Shown: positions 16,762 through 23,662 of the stretch, in pieces | Layout of the letters: each line of letters opens with the position of its first letter | Position numbering within the stretch: the first letter of the stretch is position 1 | Origin: Actinomadura opuntiae | GTDB lineage: Bacteria > Actinomycetota > Actinomycetes > Streptosporangiales > Streptosporangiaceae | NCBI RefSeq assembly: GCF_030283205.1 | Contig: NZ_JASNWF010000034.1 | Span: forward strand, 19,592 to 83,591 | Length of the DNA: 64,000 nucleotides | Reading direction: 5' to 3' | Translations under genes and position numbers: made by a program | The notes under the pieces: generated by a model | Told to the model about the DNA's origin: nothing | Databases searched by the model: none | What the model saw: the letters and a program-made list of their open reading frames with translations, nothing else

Positions 16762-17328
16762 ATGAGCGAGCTCGACAAGGGCCGCGCCGCGGACGGCGCC
16801 GAACCGCACCCGGGGGCGGGGTCGATGCCGTTCTTCCCCGGGGCGTCCGGCCGGCCGGTGGCGCCGCCGCTGCCCGCGTCCCCGCCGGGGCCGTCCGCCC
16901 CGGCCTCGTCCGCGGGCGCGCCGCCCGCCCGGTCCGCGCCGACCGCGTCCGCCGCGCCGCCGGTGGAGGGGCGGATCATGATCGGTGACGAGATCGCCGA
17001 GAAGGTCGCGGTGCTGGCCGCGACGGAGGCCGGCGGCGTCTGCGCGCTCGGCTCCGGGGTGCGGGTCCGCCGCTCGGGCGACGCGGTCACCGTCGACGTC
17101 GGCGTCGTGGTGGAGTACGGCCACGTGATCATGGACGTGGCGGCGGCGGTGCAGGCCGAGGTGGCGCGGATGACGGGGCTGATGCTGGGCGCGCGGGTCG
17201 CGGCGGTCAACGTGTCGGTCGAGGACGTCCGCCGCTCGCCGGGAGCGGGATCCGGCGAGGCGGGCGCCGGCGGGGCCGCTCCCCTCCCGCCCATGGGAAC
17301 GGGCCCGGGCGCAGGACACGCACTCTAG
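16762..17328 (+). CDS. Asp23/Gls24 family envelope stress-response protein
   Basis: 188 residues. About 70 N-terminal residues are Pro/Ala/Ser-rich and probably disordered. The Asp23 domain follows: GRIMIGDEIAEKVAVLAATE, GVRVRRSGDAVTVDVGVVVEYG and a helix ending in VNVSVEDVR. Family members associate with the membrane and are linked to envelope or alkaline stress in Gram-positive bacteria. The ATG at 16762 follows GGGAG. It stands alone on the plus strand, divergent from the HIT gene, in one of the insertions that split the thrS-pgsA block. Confidence 0.88.
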   Translation: MSELDKGRAADGAEPHPGAGSMPFFPGASGRPVAPPLPASPPGPSAPASSAGAPPARSAPTASAAPPVEGRIMIGDEIAEKVAVLAATEAGGVCALGSGVRVRRSGDAVTVDVGVVVEYGHVIMDVAAAVQAEVARMTGLMLGARVAAVNVSVEDVRRSPGAGSGEAGAGGAAPLPPMGTGPGAGHAL

Positions 17329-17363
17329 GCCCGCCCCGTCCGCATACCAAGCGGTTTCCGGCG

Positions 17364-17978
17364 TCAGGCGGGCCGCGCGTAGCAGTTCTGCATGGCCACC
17401 CCGACCGACACGGTCGTCACCTTCACCTTCTGGACGAGGCCGGCGGAGACGTTCTTGAACCGGAAGGTGTGCGGCTTCCCGCCCGCGACGCTGCTCTGCC
17501 GCGTCTGCATGGCGTGCCCCTTGATCGACATCTCGACGCGGACGAGGCCGCTGGCGGAGACGGTGATGGTCACGTCGACGTTCCCGCCGGAGGCGCGGTA
17601 GAAGGCCGTCCCCTGCGGGCACCAGTCGGTGCCGCCGGCCTGGTTCTGGTCGGGGAGCTGCATGCCGCCGCCCTGGCCGCCCCCGGTGTACGGGCTGCCT
17701 CCGCTGCTCTGCGGGACGGGGTTGGACGGCGTCACGGGCTGCCCGGACGGGCCGGGGACGACGCCCTGGCCCACCGCGGGCGACGAGCCGGGATCCGCCG
17801 TCCCGGTGGCGCCGGTGGCACCGGTGCCGGTGCCGTCGTGCTTGTTGTCGAGCAGCGGCACGAGGAGCACCACGAGAGCGGCCGCCACGAGCAGCACGGC
17901 GCCCCCGTAGCCGGCGACCCGGCCCCAGATCGAGCGCGCCCGCCGCGGCCCCCGCCGCCGCGGCCTCGTGGACTTCAT
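17364..17978 (-). CDS. Single-pass membrane protein with extracytoplasmic C-terminal domain, unknown function
   Basis: 204 residues, not recognised. A strongly basic N-terminus (MKSTRPRRRGPRRARS) and one transmembrane helix at about 20-40 predict type II topology. A Gly/Thr/Pro/Ser-rich linker of about 70 residues leads to a compact C-terminal domain of about 90 residues with two Cys (WCPQG, NCYARPA) that could form a disulfide outside the cell, and a beta-rich core VDVTITVSASGLVRVEMS. The linker resembles those of actinobacterial cell-surface proteins. The ATG at 17978 follows GAGAGG; an in-frame ATG 9 codons upstream is possible. Confidence 0.75.
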   Translation of the reverse strand: MKSTRPRRRGPRRARSIWGRVAGYGGAVLLVAAALVVLLVPLLDNKHDGTGTGATGATGTADPGSSPAVGQGVVPGPSGQPVTPSNPVPQSSGGSPYTGGGQGGGMQLPDQNQAGGTDWCPQGTAFYRASGGNVDVTITVSASGLVRVEMSIKGHAMQTRQSSVAGGKPHTFRFKNVSAGLVQKVKVTTVSVGVAMQNCYARPA

Positions 17979-18093
17979 CTCGGTCCTCTCCCCGGTCCGT
18001 GGCACGTGACCGTTGAGGCTACCAACTCCGCGGATCCCCCATGTCCCCCATGCGCAGGTCCGCCCGAGGCCCCGCCCGGACCGGCCGCCGCGC

Positions 18094-18310
18094 TCACGCC
18101 AGCAGCCGCCGGGTCAGCTCCGCCAGGCCCCGTGCCACCTCGCCGGGCCCGTGCAGCGGCGCGACGACATGGCTGACGGTGACCCGCATCAGCATGACTC
18201 CGGCGGCCCGCGCCACCTGGGCGAGGCGCAGCGCGTCCCAGTCGCCGGTCGCCACCATCGCGGAGGTCGCGTCGAGCAGCCGCTCCAGCGGAACGTCCCG
18301 TGGACACATC
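18094..18310 (-). pseudogene. C-terminal remnant, probably of a TetR-type regulator
   Basis: The minus-strand frame from about 18310 to the stop at 18094 reads DVPLERLLDATSAMVATGDW, then ALRLAQVARAAG and a helical end GEVARGLAELTRRLLA. This resembles the ligand-binding helices of a TetR-family protein without any helix-turn-helix start. The frame stays open further upstream but only as the antisense of the neighbouring fragment. There is no plausible start codon with a ribosome site. The 5' boundary is an estimate, and TetR identity is a weak call made on helix pattern only. Confidence 0.4.
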
Positions 18311-18834
18311 CCGCGCACCTGAGCGGCGGCGCCTGGAGCGAGGTCCCCGCGCCACCGCTCAAGTGCGTCTACGCGCTCGACGCGGACGGCGCGGGCACGT
18401 GGGCCGCCGGGTACGGCGACCGCGCCAACGGCGGCTCGGCCGTCTACCGCTGGTCCGGCGGGACGTGGGCGCCGCAGGCCACCGGCGCGGCGGACGTCCG
18501 CGTCATCAGGCAGCGGACACCGTACGACGTGTTGGCCGTGGGCGACGCCGGCGCCTACCACTGGGACGGGTCCGGCTGGCAGCGGAGACCGGGGCCGGAC
18601 GGCGTCCGGTTCACCGGGGCGCTCGCCGACGGCGGCGCGAGCGGCGTCCGGGCGGTCGGAGTGCGGCGGAACGCCCCGAGCGGCTCGGTCCTGCTGCACC
18701 ACACCGACGGCGCCTGGCGGACGGAGATCGACACCGACGCGGTCTTCAGCGGGCTCACGCGCGTCCTGGGCACCCGGACGCTGTGGGCGGTCGGCGCCCG
18801 GGCCGGCAAGCCCTGCGTGCTCTCCAAGGACTGA
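18310..18834 (+). pseudogene. C-terminal remnant of a beta-propeller-like protein
   Basis: The plus-strand frame from about 18310 to the stop at 18834 encodes repeats of the type SGGAW-SEVPAP, WSGGTWAPQATG, WDGSGWQRRPG and HTDGAWRTEID. This spacing of Trp/Gly turns is typical of blade repeats in secreted propeller proteins. It begins abruptly, back-to-back with the minus-strand remnant, with no start codon or ribosome site at the junction. I read it as the tail of a longer gene whose 5' part was lost in a deletion; a foreshortened functional gene is much less likely. Confidence 0.55.
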
Positions 18835-18844
18835 CGGGCCCCCT

Positions 18845-18876
18845 CGGCCGCGCCCGCACGGGGGCGGGCGCGGCCG
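18845..18876 (-). terminator. Strong hairpin downstream of thrS
   Basis: Arms CGGCCGCGCCCGC (18845-18857) and GCGGGCGCGGCCG (18864-18876) are perfect inverted repeats of 13 bp with a 6-base loop, and two further C-G pairs are possible. It sits just after the thrS stop (18890) and just after the plus-strand remnant's stop (18834), so it can act in both directions. Confidence 0.75.
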
Positions 18877-18889
18877 GGGGCGGCACCGT

Positions 18890-20875
18890 TCAGATCTGGA
18901 CGCGGGCCTCCACGGGCTTGACGATCTCCTCGACGGCCTCGTCGATCGGCACGCCGTTCTTCTGCTCGCCGTTGCGGTAGCGGAACGACACCGCGTCCTT
19001 GGCGACGTCGTCGTCGCCCGCGAGCAGCATGTAGGGGATCTTCTGCTTCTGCGCGTTGCGGATCTTCTTCTGCATCCGGTCGGAGGAGGAGTCGACCTCC
19101 ACCCGGACGCCGCGCTCGCGCAGCCGCGCGGCGACCTTCTCCAGGTGCGGGACGTGCGCGTCGCCGATCGGGATGCCGACCGCCTGCACCGGCGACAGCC
19201 ACGGCGGCATCGCGCCGGCGTAGTGCTCGACCAGCACGCCCAGGAACCGCTCGACCGACCCGAACAGCGCGCGGTGGATCATCGCCGGGGTCTGCCGGGT
19301 GCCGTCGGCCGCCTGGTACTCCAGCCCGAACCGCTTCGGCTGGTTGAAGTCCAGCTGGATGGTGGACAGCTGCCAGGTCCGGCCGATCGCGTCTTTGGCC
19401 TGCACGGAGATCTTCGGGCCGTAGAACGCGGCGCCGCCCGGGTCGTCCACCAGGTCCAGGCCGGACTCCTCGGCGGCCTGGCGCAGCGCCTCGGTCGCCT
19501 CCGCCCAGTCGGCCTCGTCGCCGATGAACTTGTCGGAGTCGTCCCGGGTGGACAGCTCCAGGTAGAACTCCGAGAGGCCGAAGTCGCGCAGGACGCTCAG
19601 CACGAAGGACAGCAGCGACTTGATCTCGTCGCCCATCTGCTCCTTGGTGGTGTAGATGTGCGAGTCGTCCTGGGTCATGCCGCGCACGCGGGTGAGGCCG
19701 TGCACCACGCCCGACTTCTCGTACCGGTACACCGAGCCGAACTCGCACAGCCGCAGCGGCAGCTCGCGGTACGACCGCCCGCGCGCCCGGAAGATCAGGT
19801 TGTGCATCGGGCAGTTCATCGGCTTGACGCGGTACTCGACCTCGTCCACCTCGAACGGCGGGAACATGTCGTCGCCGTAGTAGGGCAGGTGGCCGGAGAT
19901 CTCGAACAGCGACGACTTGGTGATGTGCGGGGTGTTGACGAACTCGTAGCCCGCCTCCTGCTGCCGCCGCCGCATGTAGTCCTCCATCTCCTTGCGGATG
20001 ATTCCGCCCTTGGGATGGAAGATGGGCAGGCCGCTGCCGAGCTCCGGCGGGAAGGAGAACAGGTCGAGTTCGGCGCCGAGCCTGCGGTGGTCGCGCTTCT
20101 CGGCCTCCTCCAGGAACTTCAGGTACTCGTCCTGCTTCTCGCGGCTCTCCCATGCGGTGCCGTAGATGCGCTGCAGCTGCGGGTTCTTCTCGCTGCCGCG
20201 CCAGTACGCGCCGCCCGACCGCATCAGCTTGAACGCCGGGATCACGCGGGTGGACGGCAGGTGCGGGCCGCGGCACAGGTCCTTCCAGCGCAGCTCGCCG
20301 GACTTGGCGTCGAGGTTGTCGTAGATGGTCAGCTCGGCGCCGCCCACCTCCACGTTCGCGCCGTCCGCCGCTTCCTCGACCGGGCCGGAGCCCTTGAGGC
20401 CGATGAGCTCCAGCTTGTAGGGCTCGGCGGCCAGCTCGGCGCGGGCGTCGTCGTCGGAGACCGGGCGGCGGGAGAACCGCTGGCCCTGCTTGACGATCTC
20501 GCGCATCCGCTTCTCGATGCGCTTGAGGTCGTCGGGGGTGAACGGCTCGGCGACGTCGAAGTCGTAGTAGAAGCCGTTCTCGACCGGCGGGCCGATGCCG
20601 AGCTTGGCCTCGGGGAACAGCTCCTGCACGGCCTGCGCCATGACGTGCGCGGCGGAGTGCCGCATGATGGCCCGGCCGTCGTCGGAGCCGATCTCGACGG
20701 GCTCGACGGCGTCGCCGTCGTGCAGCTCGCCGGCCAGGTCGCGCAGCTCACCGTTGACCCGGGCGGCGATCACGGTGCGGCCGTCGGCGTCCAGTGCCTG
20801 TCCCGCGGTGGTGCCCGCCGGCACCGCCCGCTCGCTCCCGTCGAGGGTGATGCGCAGCTCAGACACGGTGGACAC
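18890..20875 (-). CDS. thrS: Threonyl-tRNA synthetase
   Basis: 661-residue class II synthetase charging tRNA-Thr. The N-terminal TGS domain (about 1-65) is followed by the editing domain with the HSAAHVMAQAVQE HxxxH motif, then the catalytic core: GGIIRKEMEDYMRRRQ (motif 1 region), KPMNCPMH with a zinc Cys, RLCEFGSVYRYEKSG (motif 2) and IHRALFGSVERFLGVL (motif 3), and an anticodon-binding domain ending in EARVQI. The GTG at 20873-20875 is chosen because AGGAG lies 5 bases before it; a GTG three codons later is also possible. A leader ORF and hairpin upstream suggest attenuation control. Confidence 0.96.
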   Translation of the reverse strand: MSTVSELRITLDGSERAVPAGTTAGQALDADGRTVIAARVNGELRDLAGELHDGDAVEPVEIGSDDGRAIMRHSAAHVMAQAVQELFPEAKLGIGPPVENGFYYDFDVAEPFTPDDLKRIEKRMREIVKQGQRFSRRPVSDDDARAELAAEPYKLELIGLKGSGPVEEAADGANVEVGGAELTIYDNLDAKSGELRWKDLCRGPHLPSTRVIPAFKLMRSGGAYWRGSEKNPQLQRIYGTAWESREKQDEYLKFLEEAEKRDHRRLGAELDLFSFPPELGSGLPIFHPKGGIIRKEMEDYMRRRQQEAGYEFVNTPHITKSSLFEISGHLPYYGDDMFPPFEVDEVEYRVKPMNCPMHNLIFRARGRSYRELPLRLCEFGSVYRYEKSGVVHGLTRVRGMTQDDSHIYTTKEQMGDEIKSLLSFVLSVLRDFGLSEFYLELSTRDDSDKFIGDEADWAEATEALRQAAEESGLDLVDDPGGAAFYGPKISVQAKDAIGRTWQLSTIQLDFNQPKRFGLEYQAADGTRQTPAMIHRALFGSVERFLGVLVEHYAGAMPPWLSPVQAVGIPIGDAHVPHLEKVAARLRERGVRVEVDSSSDRMQKKIRNAQKQKIPYMLLAGDDDVAKDAVSFRYRNGEQKNGVPIDEAVEEIVKPVEARVQI

Positions 20876-21013
20876 GGGTACTCCTCGTGATGGTGGGTTG
20901 GGATCGACGGGTTCCGATGCTATCGACTCGGGGTGTCGCCCGGACGCATCCGGTTCCATCGGCCTGCTCCTGTCCTCCTCGTGGGAGGTCCCGCGGCGAC
21001 CCCGGAAAGCGGC

Positions 21014-21043
21014 GAAGGCCCCGGGATCGCTCCCGGGGCCTTC
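21014..21043 (-). terminator. Attenuator-type hairpin in the thrS leader
   Basis: Perfect 13-bp stem with arms GAAGGCCCCGGGA (21014-21026) and TCCCGGGGCCTTC (21031-21043) and a four-base loop. On the minus strand it starts 13 bases after the stop of the Thr-rich leader ORF and ends 138 bases before thrS. Alternative reading: the terminator of the upstream MFS gene. Confidence 0.65.
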
Positions 21044-21056
21044 ACAGCGTGCGATG

Positions 21057-21128
21057 TCAGTGCATGCGGCCGTGGCGCCGGGGGCGACCCGGCGTCGTCG
21101 TCTGGAACGCGTGCGATACGGCCTGCAT
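21057..21128 (-). CDS. Threonine-rich leader peptide upstream of thrS (23 codons)
   Basis: A short ORF starting with the ATG at 21126-21128 reads MQAVSHAFQTTTPGR and continues through an Arg/His-rich tail to a TGA at 21057-21059. Codons 10-12 are three successive ACG threonine codons at 21093-21101. The ORF lies in the 303-base gap between an MFS gene and thrS (20876-21178) and is followed at once by a strong hairpin. This is the layout of ribosome-mediated attenuation: shortage of charged tRNA-Thr would stall the ribosome on the Thr run and favour read-through into thrS. I could not identify a convincing antiterminator by eye, and no ribosome site is obvious, so the call rests on codon content and position. 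Confidence 0.6.
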   Translation of the reverse strand: MQAVSHAFQTTTPGRPRRHGRMH

Positions 21129-21178
21129 GGGCCCATCGTAACCGAAGGGCGCCCCCTGCGGCAGCACGGTTTCCGCGG

Positions 21179-22654
21179 TCACGCGCGGGCCGCGCGTGAC
21201 CGCGGCCGTTCGAGATGGTCCATGTCCTCCAGCTCGCGTCCCTTCGTCTCCGGGACGGCCCGGATCACGAAGAAGAACGCCAGCACGGAGAACGCGGTGT
21301 ACAGGCCGTAGGCCAAGCTGAGCGAGAAGCCGGAGATGCCGGGGAACGTCGTCGTGACCACCCAGTTGGCGAGCCACTGCGCGGCGGCGGCGACGGCCAG
21401 CGCCGACGCCCGGATGAAGTTGTTGAACATCTCGCCGAGCATCACCCATACGACCGGGCCCCAGGTGGCGGCGAAGGCGGCGACGAAGACGTTCGCGGCG
21501 ACGAGCGCGATCGGCCCGGCGGCGCCGCTCAGCTCCGGCTTGCCGTCCACGACGTGGGCGGTGGAGAAGCAGACCGTCAGCGTCCCGAGCGACAGCGCCA
21601 TGCCCGCCGCGCCGCCGAGCAGCAGCGGGCGCCGCCCGACCCGGTCGACCAGCGCGATCGCGACCAGCGTGAACGCCACGTTGACGATGGAGTTGATCAC
21701 CGAGGTGAGCATCGCGTTGCTCTCGGAGAAGCCGACCGCCTGCCACAGCGAGGACGAGTAGTAGAAGATCACGTTGATGCCGACGAACTGCTGGAAGACC
21801 GACAGCAGGATGCCGACCCACACGATCGGCAGCAGCCCGAGCCGCGAGCCGCGCAGGTCGCGCAGGTGCACCGGGCGGTCCTCGGCGATCGACCGGACGA
21901 TGTCCTTGATCTTGCCGTCCACGTCGCCGCGGCCCATGACCCGCGCGAGCACCCGCCGCGCGTCGTTCATCTTGTGCTTCTTCACCAGGTAGCGCGGCGA
22001 CTCGGGGATGGTCGTGGCGATCACGCCCCAGAACACCGCGGGCACGGCCGCGCTGGCGAACATCCACCGCCAGGCGCCGCCGCCCCAGGGGAAGGTCCCG
22101 GTCGCGCCGCCGTCGGACACCTGCGCGATCACGTAGTCGACGACCAGCGCAGCGAAGATGCCGAGGACGATCGCCATCTGCTGCAGCGAGCCGAGCCGGC
22201 CGCGCAGCTCGGCGGGCGCGATCTCGGCGATGTAGGCGGGAGCGATGACGGACGCGGCGCCGATCGCCAGGCCGCCGACCAGCCGCCACGCGGTGAGGTC
22301 CACCGCGCTGAAGGCGAACGCCGAGCCGAGCGAGCTGATCACGAACAGGGCGGACGCGGCCAGCATCACCTTGACCCGGCCGATGCGGTCGCCGATCGGG
22401 CCGGCGAACCAGGCGCCGGCCGCGCAGCCGAGCAGCGCCGCCGACACCACGAACCCGACCGCGAAGCCGCTCAGGTGGAAGGTGTCCTTGAGCGCGTCGA
22501 CCGTCCCGTTGATGACCGAGGAGTCGTAACCGAACAGGAACCCGCCGAGGGCGGCGGCGCCCGCCAGGAGAGCGGCGGTCGCGGCGGAATGCGAGGGACC
22601 GCCGTGGTGCTCCCCCGCCGCCGTCGTGCTCGGTTCGCTGCCCGGTGTGCTCAT
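21179..22654 (-). CDS. MFS sugar porter-type transporter
   Basis: 491 residues with 12 hydrophobic helices. Sugar-porter motifs are present: GGFLFGYDSSVINGT in helix 1, DRIGRVKVML after helix 2, PESPRYLVKKHK at the end of helix 6, DRVGRRPLLLGG between helices 8 and 9 and PETKGRELEDM after helix 12. Members import sugars or polyols by proton symport; the QQFVGINVIFYYSS segment fits this group. The substrate cannot be told. The ATG at 22654 gives the short N-terminal tail usual in the family. It precedes the thrS leader on the same strand but is unlikely to share its function. Confidence 0.9.
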   Translation of the reverse strand: MSTPGSEPSTTAAGEHHGGPSHSAATAALLAGAAALGGFLFGYDSSVINGTVDALKDTFHLSGFAVGFVVSAALLGCAAGAWFAGPIGDRIGRVKVMLAASALFVISSLGSAFAFSAVDLTAWRLVGGLAIGAASVIAPAYIAEIAPAELRGRLGSLQQMAIVLGIFAALVVDYVIAQVSDGGATGTFPWGGGAWRWMFASAAVPAVFWGVIATTIPESPRYLVKKHKMNDARRVLARVMGRGDVDGKIKDIVRSIAEDRPVHLRDLRGSRLGLLPIVWVGILLSVFQQFVGINVIFYYSSSLWQAVGFSESNAMLTSVINSIVNVAFTLVAIALVDRVGRRPLLLGGAAGMALSLGTLTVCFSTAHVVDGKPELSGAAGPIALVAANVFVAAFAATWGPVVWVMLGEMFNNFIRASALAVAAAAQWLANWVVTTTFPGISGFSLSLAYGLYTAFSVLAFFFVIRAVPETKGRELEDMDHLERPRSRAARA

Positions 22655-22760
22655 GGAGCCGGATCTTCCCCGTAGGAAGGACCTTATGCGGCCCCGTTGC
22701 CCGGGCCCCACCTCCGGATGGCGATTGCGAGACCGTGCGCTGGAACGCGGTTGGACGAGC

Positions 22761-22793
22761 GGCCCGCCGGAAGGGGCGCCTCCCCGGCGGGCC
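22761..22793 (-). terminator. Hairpin downstream of cysteine dioxygenase
   Basis: Arms GGCCCGCCGG (22761-22770) and CCGGCGGGCC (22784-22793) pair perfectly around a 13-base loop. It lies 31 bases past the stop of the cysteine dioxygenase gene (22824) and before the MFS start, the right place for a minus-strand terminator. Confidence 0.6.
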
Positions 22794-22823
22794 GTCCGTC
22801 ACAGGTCGCCGGCCGGGCTCACG

Positions 22824-23348
22824 TCACCAGTCGTCGGCCGACTCCGCGGCGAGCCGGACGAGTTCGCCGCCCGCGTCGACGTCGTAGCGGCGCATGGTCG
22901 ACAGCGGCGGCGAGTACACGTGCACGCTCACCGCGGGCGCGTCGGAGGTGTTGCGGACGTCGTGGACGTAGTCGGGCCCGAACGAGCGGGCCTGCCCCGG
23001 GCCGACCTCGCGCCGGGCGCGGACGCGGTGCTCCTCGAGCGTGCCGAGGGCGACCGCGAAGGCCCCCGCGGAGCCGCCGTGGTCGTGGAAGCCGGTGGAC
23101 TGGCCGGGCAGCCAGCTGATCAGCCAGATCTCGTGGTCGGCGTCCTGGTGGAGCCGCTCGTACCAGCGGCCCTGCGGGTCGAGCCGGACGCGGTGGACCC
23201 ATTCCTGCGGGTTCGCCGCGATCGCGCGGGCCCGCTCGGCGAGCCGCGGCGGCGCGAACGGCGCGGCGGCGTCCTTCGCGTCCCCGGCGGCGGGCGCGGC
23301 CGCCTCGGGCGCGCCGGTCTCGGCCCTGGTGGTCGTGGTCGTGGTCAT
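22824..23348 (-). CDS. Cysteine dioxygenase
   Basis: 174-residue cupin enzyme that oxidises cysteine to cysteine sulfinate with a mononuclear iron. The three-His site is visible in GFHDHGGSAGAF (two His) and YVHDVRNTSDAP (third His), and the substrate-side residues WYERLHQDADHEIWLISW fit bacterial CDO. After the second His the sequence has Gly where animal enzymes carry the Cys of the Cys-Tyr cofactor, as in most bacterial forms. The N-terminus has a run of six Thr after Met and an Ala/Pro-rich stretch of about 35 residues. The ATG at 23348 follows GAGGAG. A cysteine-ending leader ORF precedes it. Confidence 0.9.
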   Translation of the reverse strand: MTTTTTTRAETGAPEAAAPAAGDAKDAAAPFAPPRLAERARAIAANPQEWVHRVRLDPQGRWYERLHQDADHEIWLISWLPGQSTGFHDHGGSAGAFAVALGTLEEHRVRARREVGPGQARSFGPDYVHDVRNTSDAPAVSVHVYSPPLSTMRRYDVDAGGELVRLAAESADDW

Positions 23349-23419
23349 CTGTCGTTCTCCTCGGCTGTGCGGTCGGACGTCCTGGAGCGCTCCCGCCGAT
23401 GGGCCGCGGCGGGTGAGCG

Positions 23420-23506
23420 TCAGCGGGGCGTCGGGGTACACAGCGCGCTGGCCTGGCGGCGCAGGTCGACGTGCAGCCGTTCGTGCAGCGTGATGGAGAT
23501 CGTCAC
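23420..23506 (-). CDS. Leader peptide upstream of cysteine dioxygenase (28 codons)
   Basis: A short ORF from GTG (23504-23506) to TGA (23420-23422), 71 bases before the dioxygenase. It reads MTISITLHERLHVDL then RRQASALC and a short tail TPTPR. The core HVDLRRQASALC matches, from memory, the short actinobacterial leader peptides (HVDL...AS..C) found before sulfur-metabolism genes. The Cys codon (TGT) near the end would let the ribosome sense charged tRNA-Cys, fitting a downstream enzyme that destroys cysteine. It lies within the 314-base gap 23349-23662. Confidence 0.7.
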   Translation of the reverse strand: MTISITLHERLHVDLRRQASALCTPTPR

Positions 23507-23522
23507 CTGCCTCAGGTTGGCC

Positions 23523-23550
23523 CATAATTCCTATAAAGTCAATCGGGAAA
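23523..23550 (-). promoter_or_regulatory. AT-rich promoter-like segment before the cysteine dioxygenase leader
   Basis: In a region otherwise above 70% GC, the minus strand carries TTGACTTTATAGGAATTATG (complement of about 23525-23544), containing a TTGACT -35-like hexamer and TATA-rich stretches just upstream of the leader ORF. Spacing to a standard -10 is not ideal, so the exact promoter boxes are uncertain. Confidence 0.4.
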
Positions 23551-23662
23551 GGATGGAAGAGCGTCCGGCCCGCTGGGCAGCGGTGATACCAGCGGGGGCG
23601 GCCGGATCTCCCCCCGCGGAGGCAGGCGGGCGCGGCGCGCGGCGCTCTAGGCTCGCAGCGAG

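Noticed and set aside
18310..18834. A complete small secreted propeller gene
   Set aside because: No start codon with ribosome site, no signal peptide and an abrupt beginning inside a repeat unit; a truncated remnant fits better.
20876..21178. A T-box riboswitch upstream of thrS
   Set aside because: I could not find the conserved T-box sequence (AGGGTGGNACCGCG-like) on the minus strand; the visible elements are a Thr-rich ORF and a hairpin instead.
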